Shown here: positions 32,855 to 45,064 of the stretch, in pieces
How positions within the stretch are numbered: the stretch's first letter is position 1
Layout: each line of letters opens with the position of its first letter
Origin: Chlamydomonas reinhardtii
Taxonomy: Eukaryota > Chlorophyta > Chlorophyceae > Chlamydomonadales > Chlamydomonadaceae
Assembly: GCF_000002595.2 (NCBI RefSeq)
Contig: NC_057019.1
Coordinates: 4,696,880 to 4,760,879, forward strand
DNA: 64,000 nt
Direction of reading: 5' to 3'
Notes under the pieces: model-generated
The model's input: the letters and a program-made list of their open reading frames with translations, nothing else
The model's database searches: none
Told to the model about the DNA's origin: nothing
Program-made: the position numbers and the translations under genes

Positions 32855-35800
32855 CTACTTCTGGACCGCGGGCGGCGGCGGCAGGTCAGTGGCCTTGATG
32901 GTGGTGTTGGCACTGTACCCGTCCTCGCTGCCAGAGTCGCTGGCCTGTACGTCGCATCAGCGTGGAACACACATGAACACTTGTTCAGCTGGAGGAGGCG
33001 ATCGCAAAGTGCCATCGGCGCGGCCGGAATGAACACACCAGGGCACAGACATGCCGGCGAACGCAGAGGGTGTGAAAGGGTTTGGAAATTGCGTGTTGCG
33101 GTGTCGGCGCGCACCTGGTAGTTCTTTCCGTAGCCCAGCAGGCGCTCAAAGAGCGACAGGTGGCGCGGCTTGATGGCATCGCCGTGGTAAAGGTGGTGGT
33201 GTCCGTCGAGGACGGCCAGCCAGCGCTTGTCACCCTCGCGCAGGTCCAGGCCTGTGTGTGGGAAAGAAAGAAGAAGGATGGGGGCAACGCGGCAATCTTA
33301 GGAGGCAAAGGCGGCAACAAAGGGCTACAGCATGCGCGATGCCCTCAGGCCCTCCACAGGCGCCAGCGCGACGTTCTAACTCAATCCATCAGACTGTACA
33401 TCACTTGCGTGGAACGCAGCAACTCACCGGTCACATCGGGGATGGTGATCAGGGTCAGGATGACGCCAGCCAGACCGCAGAAAGCGCTGATCCAGAACTT
33501 GGTGCGGCCGTCCACAAGGCCAAACACAACACCCGCAACCAGCGCGCCGGCCTTGCCGACGGCAGCCGAGAAGCCGTGGCACATGGAGCGAAGCTCGGTA
33601 GGCGCCAGCTCGGCGGGCAGCAGCCAGGTGGTGGCGTTGGGGCCGAACTGGCCCCAGAAACTGGAGAAGTAGTACAGGAACTGGAACGTGTGGATGTACT
33701 TGGGAGTGCGCAGCTGATCGTAGTGCACGGCGCAGATGAGGAACAGAACAAACTGCAAGGGCAAAGAGCGAGGCGCGCGGTCACACACGCTTCAAGACTG
33801 TGCGTGTGGATTCGCAATGCTGGTCAGCATGCATACCGAATCTCGGCCGGAGTCCGGGGAGCGCTGGGGTCCACTGCCAGCCAGGTCCAGACATGCAAGG
33901 CCCACACGAGAACCGGGCCAAACCCTACTGCTGGAGTGCCATGCCTGTCGGTTCGGTAAACCTGAGCAGTGGTTTTCGCAACTCACCATCCATGCGAATC
34001 CCATGACCTGCATGCGCATGCGGCCCATCCACGGCTTGTCCACCGTGAAAGCGGCAAAGTAGTAGCCAACCAGAGCCACAGTGCTGTTTAGCAGAGTCCA
34101 CTCCAGGACTTGGATTAGCGAGGCGCTGGGGTTGATGATCTTGATGAAGGTGCCCTGGAACAGCTTGTTACCCTGTGGGGTGCAGCAGATAGGTTTTATA
34201 GAGGATGGCGTCACGAGGGCCAATGCGGCGGCGTTGAGGAACAAAGAGCCCGGCGGATTGCGCACCGTAATGCACCAAGTCTCAGGCGCCCGCAAGCACG
34301 CGGCCCAGGGCCATGCAGGCACGCGGGCCCGAGCCCCATCAGCCGCACGACTCACGTAGAAGGCGAAGTCCCACACGAACCAGCTCATGGCGGTGCCGAA
34401 GTTGCGGTGCCAGTAGTAGTACAGCAGCAGACCGAACTTGCGCCACTGCACGCCCTTGGCCTCCGAACCTGGCCGGGAGACAGCGCAAATGGAGCGAGTC
34501 AGCTGCAACGCTCCGCACGATTGATCGTATGGGCCAAAACTCGCCCACGCAAGACTTCTACAATAACCCAAAGGCACCACTTACCGCCCATGGCCTGAAG
34601 GGCCTCGCGCTTCTTGGTCCACACAGCCGACTCGCGAAGGCGAATAATACGGTACAGCAGAATGCCAATCAGGGGGATGAGGCCGATGGCGTACGACAGA
34701 CGCCACGTCACCTCCAGGGCGTGGTTGCTGTACGGAGCGCCATACTGGTGGTAGCCAGCCATGATGGCTGTAGGTTTGGGTAAGAGCAAGCAGAAAGCAT
34801 TGTGTGCATAGGGAGACCGTTGAGGCTGGGGCAGAAGCAGGACTGATCCAACAAAGCAAAGGCAGGCAAGCCCCCGCGCTGTGTGGTGAAGTTCAGTTCG
34901 ATGATGGAACGACTCTGCGCTCACCAATGATGACGGCGGTGTTGACCACGTTGCCCCAGCCCTGCATGGAGAACACCAGCACGACGGTCTCGCCGCGGCG
35001 CTTCTGCAGGGCGGCGCTGCTCTCGGCGCGCTCGTTGGCGGATGTGGAGGCGACCGGGTACTCGCCGCCCACACCGATGCCGAAGATAAACTGGACGGCC
35101 GTGAACTGTGAGGCGGGACAAAGCACATGGAGACTTCAGAGCATTGGTTTGGGGTCTAGAGGGCAGCACCGCCTGGCTGGAAGCTAGGAAGAGGCTGCCA
35201 AACGGAACAGGATTGGCGATCAGGGGGGCCCGCAAGGTGGTAGTGCTGTGGCAGCTGAAGCCAGACCGGTCAAGCGATGTGCCGAGCACGGTACAACCCG
35301 AGGGCAACGCACCATGGCCCAAAGGGCGCGCTCGGTGGGTCCGGCAGAGGAGATGATCAGGATGGCACCTGAATGGTGAAACGGGCAGCGCAACACGTGG
35401 GTAAGGCTTTTGGAAGCCAGGTGGGCTGGGCCCAACCGTGCACAGGGACAGGCACAACGCAAATGTGCGCGAGCAGATCCCTGACTTTGGCAACTGCTGC
35501 AAATCGTGGGCATTGAGGACCACCGCAATGGAGTCAAGCCCGCCCGGTCAGTGCGTCGTGCGAAAGGTGGGACTGTAACTCACCAACAACCATGGTTGCA
35601 GCGGTGGTGACACTGCCCCATTTGCGGCCGATGCGGTCAGCGAAGAAGCCCAGGAACTGTAGGCATGGGCACACACAAAGATGATGAAAGCAGTGTATTT
35701 GGAAAAACTGACAGGGACAAGGGGAGCATGCCAGGGGGCAGTGGGAGACAAAACGGCCATGCGCGTGCCGCACACGCACAACGCTTACCAGCTGGCCAAA

Positions 35801-36442
35801 GATGATGCCGCACACTTGCGTGTAGGTGATGGAGTCCGAAAGCTTGATGGGGCAGCCGATGCCCTTCCAGCAGTTCTTGTACTCGACCTTCCACAGCGCT
35901 GACAGGTTACCGACGGCGAACACGAAGTAGGCCTCGCAGAACTGCGAGGAGGGGGGCACGGGAGGACGGAGGGAGGGAGGCAGGGAGCGGTGTGAAGCGG
36001 GATGGGCGAGGCGGCTTCACTACAACTGCGCTGCAACCCCCAAAACGTTACGGCGGTATGAGGAACTTGTGCATTTGCGCTGGTCTCAGGGCCCAGCCTG
36101 GCGTGACTTCGGGTGGGAGACGCTTGGGCCCAGCGAACGCGACCCAGCTCAACCTACTCAACCGACTGTACGCACCATGCCCATGCCTGGAATCATGAAG
36201 CTCCCCAGGAATTGGAAGAACCTGTAGGCGAGGAGGCCGTGTTACTTGCTGGGTTATGGCGAACGTTGGCTGAGTCGCGGCGCCGCAGCCTTGCATGCGA
36301 CCGCGCGTACGCACCGGACGATGGGGTTGCGAGGGCGCACATCCTCATCCACATCCTTGATAGCGCTGCACAGCGAGTCCTCGGCATGCTGTAGAGTTTT
36401 CTCGTGCGCCTTCTCGGCGTCGAGGGCTTTGACGTCCGCCAT
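32855..36442 (-). CDS. PTA: Proton/phosphate symporter, PTA family, gene A, 556 aa
   Basis: A PHO84/PHT1-type MFS transporter for phosphate uptake at the plasma membrane. Twelve exons close in phase: 36315-36442, 36176-36221, 35789-35941, 35584-35656, 35313-35368, 34925-35105, 34585-34767, 34356-34468, 33987-34172, 33428-33752, 33115-33251, 32855-32944. Signatures: FFADRIGRKWGS (MFS loop 2-3), GIGVGGEYPVAS (PHT1 GGDYP motif with Glu for Asp), VFSMQGWGN, SWFVWDFAFYGNKLFQG and FGPNATTWLLPAELAPTE. The Tyr, Gln, Trp-Asp-Tyr (WFVWDFAFY) and Asn that bind phosphate in the fungal PiPT structure are all present. The cytosolic N-terminus has KAHEKTLQHAEDSL, and the tail is Ser/Thr-rich. It is the downstream member of a three-gene tandem array. 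The symbol is at family level; the member number is not assigned. Confidence 0.95.
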
Positions 36443-36890
36443 GGCCAGGCGCGACTACACTGTTTCTTCTATCGAGCCTAGTAAATACTGTATAGTGGCA
36501 GCAGGCCCCTCTGCCAACGTCTTACAAATGAACTCAAATGGAAATGGCTGGCTTATGAAGGGCGGTCATCGTGGGCAGCGCATCATGACCAACAGGACTG
36601 ACTTTTCTCGGTTTCCGACTGGTTGATGCCATCAAGATGCCATTTCTTTTTCCTTCCACGAACCGCGTACTGTCTTAATGTCCTGGCAGAATGCAGCAAT
36701 GCAAGCAAGGCCATTTTGCGCGCTGCGCGAGCTCGAAGTGGCCCCATAACCGCGTGCATTTCCATGCAGTTTCTGCTGGGCCGCGTTCCGGCCTACCGGT
36801 CGAAAGCGCTCTTGCATCTGCGCGAGGGTTTGTTTCCATGTTCCCGAAAGCTGTGTTTCACGCGTGCGCTAAGATGAACTAGAACGTTTT
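36443..36890 (-). promoter_or_regulatory. Upstream region of gene A, duplicated at 30.9-31.3 kb
   Basis: About 430 bp are shared with the relic. The minus strand carries a TATA-like CTATACAG about 45-50 bp before the ATG. Conservation as a block with exon 1 marks it as part of the tandem unit. Confidence 0.6.
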
Positions 36891-38428
36891 GGTTCGTAGT
36901 TTCGTGTGCAGCCGGAACTACGAAAGTTTCTTGGATCCATTGCTTGGATCTTGGGTCGAAATATCTCTGAGGTCGTGTCGTTTCATACACAAGGTATGAG
37001 TCTTGCACAGCGGCTGGAGAGGCATTATTTGGGTCCCGTCACCAAAAGCCTTGCAAGAGCCCCAGCGAGGCAGCGACGCTTGCAGGGTTCGCAGAATTCG
37101 TAAACTCTTTTTTCCCCGCGTCTGACGCTAACAGCTGGCCTTGTCGTTTACGAGCGAGAATTCCAGCGAAATTCGAATCTCCACAGAAGAAGTCGCCGGC
37201 AACAACTAGGGAAACAGTCGCGCGTGTTGCTGGCTTGCCTGCGCGCACTGCCCTGTGCCCATCCTTGCCAGCCCTGCCCGTCGGGCGCCTAGCCCCTCCC
37301 CACCCCTAATCCTGACCTTGCTGCGACTGTGGAACCCGCGCGCCACCCCCACCCCCCCAGCCAGAACTCAACCGGCAAGCCGCTGGAACCCTACCCCCGC
37401 GCAAAACCTCAACCCGGGGTGCACTTCTAATCCGCTCCACCTTTCCGACAAGCATGCGGGCGTGCCAGGCACACGGCCGGGGCGGCAAGGACCCCAATTG
37501 GAGGGCGGAAAGTTGGCAGCAGTACAAGCCGAGGTTCCGCCCTCGAGCGTGTGGAACTGGCGAGCCTCCCGCTTGCGGGTGCAGCCTGAGCATTCACGCG
37601 ACCGCATGCACGCGATTGCAGCACTGCGCGGACGGGTCTCCGTCGTATTACACCTTGGTTATTTGGTTCTGGAGTATTTGATTCTTGGTTTGGCTTTTCA
37701 GCTGTTTCGGGTACATGCCGTGGACACGCACCGACCTCGTTCCCCTCGGCCAGCCCTCAGCCCGCCGCCCACTCAGCTGTCGGCACGGTTCCCCCACCCG
37801 GCCGGCCCCGCTGCACCGTGCGTGGGCCGGTCCCTGGACGGGTGTGGGGAACCGCACAGCGGTCCGCGCCCGTCCGTCTCAGCTGTCAGCTGTACGCCAC
37901 TGCATCGTCGCCAGCCTCGCCGCGGCACATGGGGGCGGGATCCATGCAGCGGCGCCCATACTTACCACGCTTGGCCGGCGCCAGTACATACTACCAGCAC
38001 AGCTCGCCCGGTGCAGCCGCCGTTCAGCCCTTTAATCAGCCCGCCCCCAGCTAGGCAGCCACCCTGCTTCACTTGCTCGGCAGCTTTGGCCGGCATCGGT
38101 TACTGACATCCGCCACGCCGCTTCTTTCTTCTCCCTTTCTTTCCGCTTGCCCACGCATCATATGCTCCATGGGCGCCCGCGGATGCCTGGCTTCGTTCCA
38201 GGTGGGTGCATTTTGTGGGTTACGCGTTGTCGCGGCGAATGGCAGCAGCCCAGTTGCGAGCTGGAACACGTCCGCCCCTGCAAGCGGCAGCAGTCTCCAC
38301 GACACTCGGACTCCGTTTGGCGTGCCGAATGCGGAGCAGCGTGGAGCGCGCACCGGTGTCTCGTCTCGAAGGTAACAAGTAACCGCATTGCCGCTGACAC
38401 TAACTTGTTTCGTGATGTTTATTGCTAG

Positions 38429-38480
38429 CCTGGAGCTCGCGACGGCGTCTTGCATTCGCATTCACTAGCAAACACTTCGC
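38429..38480. repeat. 52-bp repeat, second copy
   Basis: 51 of 52 bases match 23767-23818 in CTF18 intron 8. Confidence 0.85.
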
Positions 38481-39167
38481 AAGCCGTGGAGGCGTGGACT
38501 CCAACCCCCTGGCCCCTGCGACCCCCCACCCGAGCCCCCGTTGACTACCGTATTGCGACCTATTTCGGCAGGCTCAGGCACGTACCCTCCCCCCCTTCCC
38601 CAAACAAGGGGTGTCAGCTTTGTACAGCTGGAAAATGGGCTGAGCCCCTAGAGCAAGGGATGTGACGATGGGTACCGGCGACATAAACAGCACCCTTGCA
38701 AGCCCAGCGGGACTGGCAAAGGGGCATACCAAAGGCACCGCCACGCCCTGTCCACGCCACTCCACACATGAGCCCGTGATACCTCATTCCAAATCCCTCA
38801 CAAGGACCACAAACGGCTAGTGGAGCTCGGGCGCGTGATCCGGGGCCGCGACATAATTAAGGCGGGATCGGCACGCATGGTTCGGCTGTTGCACAAACTT
38901 TCGACATTCTTGCCCCAAGACGCTTGTCGTCGACATATTTTGATACATGGATGTAAGATATTCAGGGCCCGAGAGCTATACTCGCGGACTGAAGAAAGTC
39001 AAGATGTCCATGGACTCGCGAGGTCGCTTCTCGCTCCGGCCGAGTTTTCCCTGCCGCCTATTTTTCTACAATAGGGAATAGCAATTAATAATACGTGGCG
39101 CTCGCGGTTTGCGCCAGTATGCTATGTTTTGCCAACGCACGAACGAACGCACGGACAGGGGCAATCC

Positions 39168-39216
39168 TGGGGGGCTTCGCCCCCCCTGGATCGCTTCGCT
39201 CAGGGGGCTCAGCCCA
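39168..39216. repeat. GC-rich palindromic cluster
   Basis: GGGGGGCTTCGCCCCCC is a perfect stem with a TTCG-type loop, followed by GATCGCTTCGCTCAGGG and GGGGCTCAGCCC. It resembles the small palindromic repeats known from chlorophycean organelle genomes and some nuclear repeats; its origin cannot be decided from the sequence. Confidence 0.6.
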
Positions 39217-39555
39217 AAAATCTCAAACTCCACCGGCCATGCTGGCAGGATTTCAAAACAGGATTGCGTCGGCTCCTCGGCAGCAGTGTTTCCCAAAGTC
39301 GGGCGCCAGGGTCACGCGAGTACCACTCGGGCAAGTCCCTGGGCACTCTGTATGCAAGGCCGCAAGCCGGGGGCCTGGCTTGGGACGCAGTGTGCATGTA
39401 CAGTATGCATGCAGGCACAGCGTGTGCCCCGCACTGGTCACGAGTAGCAGTCACCAATCGATCCCCAACCCCTGCGAGCTTGCGGCCATGCGCCAAAGGT
39501 ACGTGTGCGGACGGTAGCGGTTTGTTGCGTGTACGAGCGCACGGCCCGCTCCTAC

Positions 39556-39668
39556 CTGGTGGCTTTGCAGCAAAGTCGGGGTTGATGGAGTCAAGTTGGG
39601 CCTTGATAGCATGTGATGGCTCGGCGTCTTCGGGTGCTGGGACTGTCCCCTCTGTAACATCCGCATTC
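39556..39668 (-). repeat. Exon-like module, copy 2
   Basis: The minus strand reads NADVTEGTVPAPEDAEPSHA then IKAQLDSINPDFAAKPP. It is bounded by a TTAG acceptor-like end and a CCACCAG|GTAGGA donor, so it looks like a true internal exon here. About 90% identical to copy 1 at 31.9-32.05 kb. Confidence 0.6.
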
Positions 39669-41606
39669 TAAGCATCAGACGGTTTGGCAGTGGGTGACGG
39701 TGGGTGACGGTGGGTGGCAACATAAATACTACGCGGCGGTGGCCTCTGGCTGCAGCAAGTACGGGCGGAAGTAACAGCGGCGTGACGAAGAGGAAGCAGG
39801 TGGTCGTGGTGAAGGGTGGGCACCTGGCAGATAGACCCGTTCCGGGTGGAGTTCGAAATTTCGGATGTCCATGCATGGAGGTGCAGGAGGTGCGTGGGGT
39901 GTCAGTCAATAGGCTTGGGTGGATACATTTCGGTCACTGCTGCCACCGTCTGCCACGGCCTCATGTATCAGCGCTCGGTAGGTCAGCCTCGCTCGTGACG
40001 GCGCACGCGGAAGTAGATAGTCTGGACACGTCCGTGTGGTTATGCATGCCGGCAGGATACCTTACAGCGCCGGCGGGGGCTTCATGGCGTGACGGCCTGC
40101 ATCCGTGAGCGCTGCATACTCGTCGAGCCCGACACACGGCCGCCGCAAGCCTTACAGTCTCTTCGGACACAAACGGCTGCATTCACAGCCCAGCTGTGTG
40201 GCAGTCCAGTCATGATTGGATCCTGGACTAGCCATGGGCACCAGGCACGACTTCCTTAGTGCTCCACTGCTTCTGACAGCAAGGCTACCAAAAGCCCCCA
40301 GCAAACGGACACGCAGGGCAAGAGGCACGCAAGCGAATGACCAAAGGCGCACGACACATTCTCAGCGCCCATGCTACCAGAAATTCGGCTGCTGCTCAAG
40401 CTACAGGCAACACCTCCTAACGTTAACACCTGCAGGGGACTTGAGCCGGCAATCACACAAGAAGCCACCGCACCGAATCACATACAACGTCAGCACCATT
40501 GTTCATCTACCGTATTCTGGGCGACCGCTCAGGAACAACTCCGCGTCTGCAAGTATGCCCCACCAACATAAGGACATACACACGCACGTTGGTATACGGA
40601 AACACCAACCGTCTTGCCTGGCTGCCTGGCCGCATAGGCCCAGGTGCACAGGAACGCTCAGTTTTGATTCGTGTGTGCTCACGCACACGCGCAGACCAAG
40701 CCCAGGCCATCAGCGATAAGAACACGCGCTCCCTACAGCGGGTCCGTGAGGACCGCCACTAGCTAGTGGCCACAAGCGCACACAGTGGCTTGTGCTGCCA
40801 TCTTGCCATAAAGCAACTGCAGCGGCACACGCCGGCCTGCTTATCACATTTGAGTATGACCGTCAGACACAACTCGCATAGGTCAAAGCCCTAAAAGGTA
40901 TCAGTGGAAGTGCATAACCCGTCCAGCCATTACTTGCGCGCGCTTTCCTCTCGCATCAGCACTAGACTGCATTTCGGCATTGCCGTTGGCATGACGAACA
41001 GAAAGGGTCCGAGGGACATCGAGTAAAGCGCAGTTCGACGGCAGTCAGACACAAAAAAGACACCCCGTTCATATGCTGCACGGAGCCCTGGCATCGAAGC
41101 CACCGTGTTTCAACTACCATGCGTGCGGCAGTATCCGTGCACCACGCTACTGATTACACATATAAAGCATCATGCACAAGACCAGGCAGTCATTTCCAAA
41201 CCCCAAGCTACAGATGTCTTGCAAGCCTCCGTAATAGCCTCGTCAAGGCACAACTGACCCCACACAGCCGAACCGACTGCGGCAGACGGCAAGCCCCTCA
41301 AAGCCACTTCCGCGCATGCGTTGCTGCGAGCCCGTAACAACTGGACTAGCGCAGCGGCAGGCAAGCAACACGCCAAATCGGGGATGCACTAATTGTTGCC
41401 AGAGCCAACACCAGTGCATCCTGCCGTTCAATCCGTCATTGTGTCATAGGCGCTAGTACGCACAGCCGCATGTGCATGCTTTCCAAAACATGATGTTGGT
41501 TGCACAGTACTTCAGCCCACGCTCGCAGCCTCGTGCTGGGCCGCCGCGTGCTCGAGGCACACGCGAGGCCACATACGCTCGCCGTTCAGGCGGAGTTGCT
41601 AACTAG

Positions 41607-44600
41607 CTAATTGGTGACGGGAATGATAGCGTTCCCAGAGTTCTGCTTCTTAAAGGACTGCTTGGGCGACGACATCTCCGCGGCCCTCTTGGCCATGGCT
41701 GCTGACGAGCTGGTGGTCGTGGCGCTGTACTGCACGTCGCTGCTGGAGTCGGCCTGAAGACGAGGGGCAACATGAAGCAGGGAAACACATCAGTGGACTG
41801 ATATCAGTTGAAGGGTGGCTATGGGCATGACGATGGACCACGCCGCCGGCTGAGGACAGTTTCCATGTGCCCCGTCGACTCCCAACTGTTGTACATGGTA
41901 ACGCGGAGCAGTAAAGCTAGTGCGGCACATCAACCCAACCTGGAATGACAACCCGATGCGGACGGTGGGTGCCGCACGGTCCCACCTGGTAGTTCTTGCC
42001 GTAGCCCAGCAGGCGCTCAATGAGAGACAGGTGGCGCGGCTTGATGGCGTCGCCGTGGTACAGGTGGTGGTGTCCGTCGAGGATGGCCAGCCAGCGCTTG
42101 TCACCCTCGCGCAGGTCCAGGCCTGTGGAAAGAAAGGAGGAGAAGCATGCGGTTGTGTGTAACGCACCGAGTGCTTGGCGCGAAAGGTCAATCAAGGGCA
42201 ACAGACATGCAAGTTCAAGACTCGCGCCTCCCGCAGCTGCCGACCTTGGAAACAGCAACTCACCGGTCACATCGGGGATGGTGATCAGGGTCAGGATGAC
42301 GCCAGCCAGACCGCAGAAAGCGCTGATCCAGAACTTGGTGCGGCCGTCAACAAGGCCGAACACAACACCCGCAACCAGCGCGCCAGCCTTGCCGACGGCA
42401 GCCGAGAAGCCGTGGCACATGGAGCGAAGCTCGGTGGGCGCCAGCTCGGCGGGCAGCAGCCAGGTGGTGGCGTTGGGGCCGAACTGGCCCCAGAAACTGG
42501 AGAAGTAGTACAGGAACTGGAACGTGTGGATGTACTTGGGAGTACGCAGCTGGTCGTAGTGCACGGCGCAGATGAGGAACAGAACAAACTGCAAGGGCAA
42601 AGAGGCGCGCGGTCACACACGCTTCAAGAATGTGTGAATTGAAGATGCTGGTCAGCATGCATCCCGAAACTGGGCCTGAGTCTGGGGAGCGCTGGGGTCC
42701 ACTGCCAGCCAGGTCCAGACATGCAAGGCCCACACGGGGACCGGGCCTGCTGAACTGCCATGTTTGTCGGTTTATGGCGACCTGAGCAGCAGGTGACGCG
42801 ACTCACCATCCATGCGAAGCCCATGACCTGCATGCGCATGCGGCCCATCCACGGCTTGTCCACCGTGAAAGCGGCAAAGTAGTAGCCAACCAGAGCCACA
42901 GAGCTGTTCAGCAGAGTCCACTCCAGGACTTGGATTAGCGAGGCGCTGGGGTTGATGATCTTGATGAAGGTGCCCTGGAACAGCTTGTTACCCTGTGGGG
43001 ATCATGATAGCGAACGAGGTAAGGCACGTCAACTTTGTGGGCTTGCCGACCATCCTGTAGAGCACAGCTGGTGATCTGATCCCAGGTGCACCGCAAGCAC
43101 GCGGGCCCGAGCCCCCATCCGCCGCACGACTCACGTAGAAGGCGAAGTCCCACACGAACCAGCTCATGGCGGTGCCAAAGTTGCGGTGCCAGTAGTAGTA
43201 CATCAGCAGACCGAACTTGCGCCATTGCACGCCCTTGGCCTCCGAACCTGGCCGGAAGGGAACAAACGAGGATTGAGCGAGTGAGTTGTAGTGTCTCCAC
43301 GTATGGACTGCATGAGCCAAAACCCACTCTCTCGAAGCGGGACAAACCTCTTATACGGTACCCACTACCGCCTCACTTACCGCCCATGGCCTGAAGGGCC
43401 TCACGCTTCTTGGTCCACACAGCCGACTCGCGAAGGCGGAAGGTACGGTAGAGCAGGATGCCAATCAGGGGGATGAGGCCAATGGCGTACGACAGACGCC
43501 ACGTCACCTCCAGGGCGTGGTTGCTGTACGGCGCGCCGTACTGGTGGTAGCCAGCCATGATGGCTGTAGGTTTGGGTAAGAGCAAGCAAGAAGCATTGTG
43601 TGAGTAGGGAGACGGTGGAGTGCTGGGGTAAAAGCAGGACTGATCCTACAAAGCACGCGATGGCCAGCCCGCGTGTGCTGCAGAGGGTTTCGGTGTTGGA
43701 ACGACTCTGCGCTCACCAATGATGACGGCGGTGTTGACCAGGTTGCCCCAGCCCTGCATGGAGAACACCAGCACGACGGTCTCGCCGCGGCGCTTCTGCA
43801 GAGCGGCGCTGCTCTCGGCGCGCTCGTTGGCGGAGGTCGAGGCGACCGGGTACTCGCCGCCCACACCGATGCCGAAGATGAACTGGACGGCCGTGAACTG
43901 TGAGGAGGGACAGCGCAGGGCCAGTGATGGGTAGGATATGGTACCCAGGACAGCAGCTGACCACACAGCTAAAGAGATTATGCCATTGATGGTAGGGCCA
44001 TCAGCCAGGCGACATCAGCGGTGCCAGACACTTACCATGGCCCACAGGGCGCGCTCAGTGTTACCAGCGGAGGAAATAATCAGAATCGCGCCTGCAACGC
44101 AAGATGGTCAGGGCGAGAAGGTTTGCGGCCTTCAGGTACCTCTCCAAAATATAGTGCATGCTGATCGCGCAGAAGGGACAGGCGCAGCACTGCGCGTGCG
44201 CGGGTACGTGACTCACCAACAACCATGGTGGCGGCGGTGGTGACACTGCCCCATTTGCGGCCGATGCGGTCAGCAAAGAAGCCCAGGAACTGAAAGCATG
44301 GGCACACACCAAGAGGTGAGGGGTCAATGCATTGGAAAAGCGAACAGGGGACAGGGGGCAGTGGGAGACAAAACCGCCGTCCATAAGCGCGCTAGACACG
44401 AGCTCACCAGCTGACCAAAGATGATGCCGCACACTTGCGTGTAGGTAATTGATTCAGAAAGCTTGACCGGGCAGCCAATTCCCTTCCAGCAGTTCTTGTA
44501 CTCGACCTTCCACAGCGCTGACAGGTTACCGACGGCGAACACGAAGTAGGCTTCGCAGAACTGCGAGGAGGGGGGCAGGGAGGTGGGTGGAGGCGGCCCC

Positions 44601-44974
44601 GACACAACTTAGTCATTAAGTGTGTACACAAAGCAATACTAAACACATCAGACTGCTGAAACCTGTAAAAGCCTGGCTGGGTTCACCCGACCTGCACACA
44701 ACAGCTCGTGTCTGAATAATCTGATAATCACAACTACGCACCATGCCCAGACCAGGAATCATAAAGCTCGCCAGGAACAGGAAAAACCTGTGCAGACAGG
44801 AACACGATAAGACGCTGTGTGCTTGGCGGCGTGAGAAAGCTCATTTGTAACTGACCGCACGATGGGATTCCGGTGCTGGACCTCCTCGTTTTCATCCTTG
44901 ACAGCGCTTGCTAGCGAGTCCTCTGCGTGGTGCAGACTCTTCTCGTGTGCCTTTTCGGCGTCCAGGCCTGCCAT
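41607..44974 (-). CDS. PTA: Proton/phosphate symporter, PTA family, gene B, 572 aa
   Basis: Middle member of the array. Exons: 44856-44974, 44742-44787, 44408-44560, 44217-44289, 44036-44091, 43717-43897, 43381-43563, 43135-43247, 42807-42992, 42264-42588, 41986-42122, 41607-41753. Exons 2-11 have exactly the lengths of gene A and encode nearly the same protein, with WFVWDFAFY, GVGGEYPVAS and FGPNATTW intact. Divergence is concentrated in exon 1 (MAGLDAEKAHEKSLHHAEDS) and in a longer last exon ending QNSGNAIIPVTN. The exon 1 donor is GTCAG, weaker than in the other copies. Intron 9 resembles gene A, while introns 8 and 10 resemble gene C. The upstream region is unlike that of gene A, so regulation may differ. 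Confidence 0.95.
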
Positions 44975-45056
44975 CGCGCGAAGATAGACGAGACCTTTCA
45001 ACGTTGATGGTACTCTAAGCGGCAAGCAAGCTCGCGGGCAAAGCCGGGTTGTACAA

Positions 45057-45064
45057 ATATATAA
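45057..45064 (-). promoter_or_regulatory. TATA-like element of gene B
   Basis: The minus strand reads TTTATATATTTG about 83-90 bp upstream of the ATG at 44974. It is the only AT run in the proximal upstream sequence. Confidence 0.45.

Larger units (their letters stand above)
36891..41606. other. Spacer between transporter genes A and B
   Basis: No intact gene. A 283-codon open frame at 37255-38106 (plus) is Pro/Arg/Ser-rich with no family likeness and is not called. The spacer holds the 52-bp repeat (38429-38480), a GC hairpin region (39168-39216) and the second exon-like module (39556-39668). 39700-41600 shows nothing recognisable; its right part is probably the gene B 3' UTR. Confidence 0.5.

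Noticed and set aside
37255-38106. 283-codon plus-strand open frame in the transporter spacer
   Set aside because: Pro/Arg/Ser-rich, no family likeness, no supporting splice sites, and the region is GC-rich enough for chance open frames.
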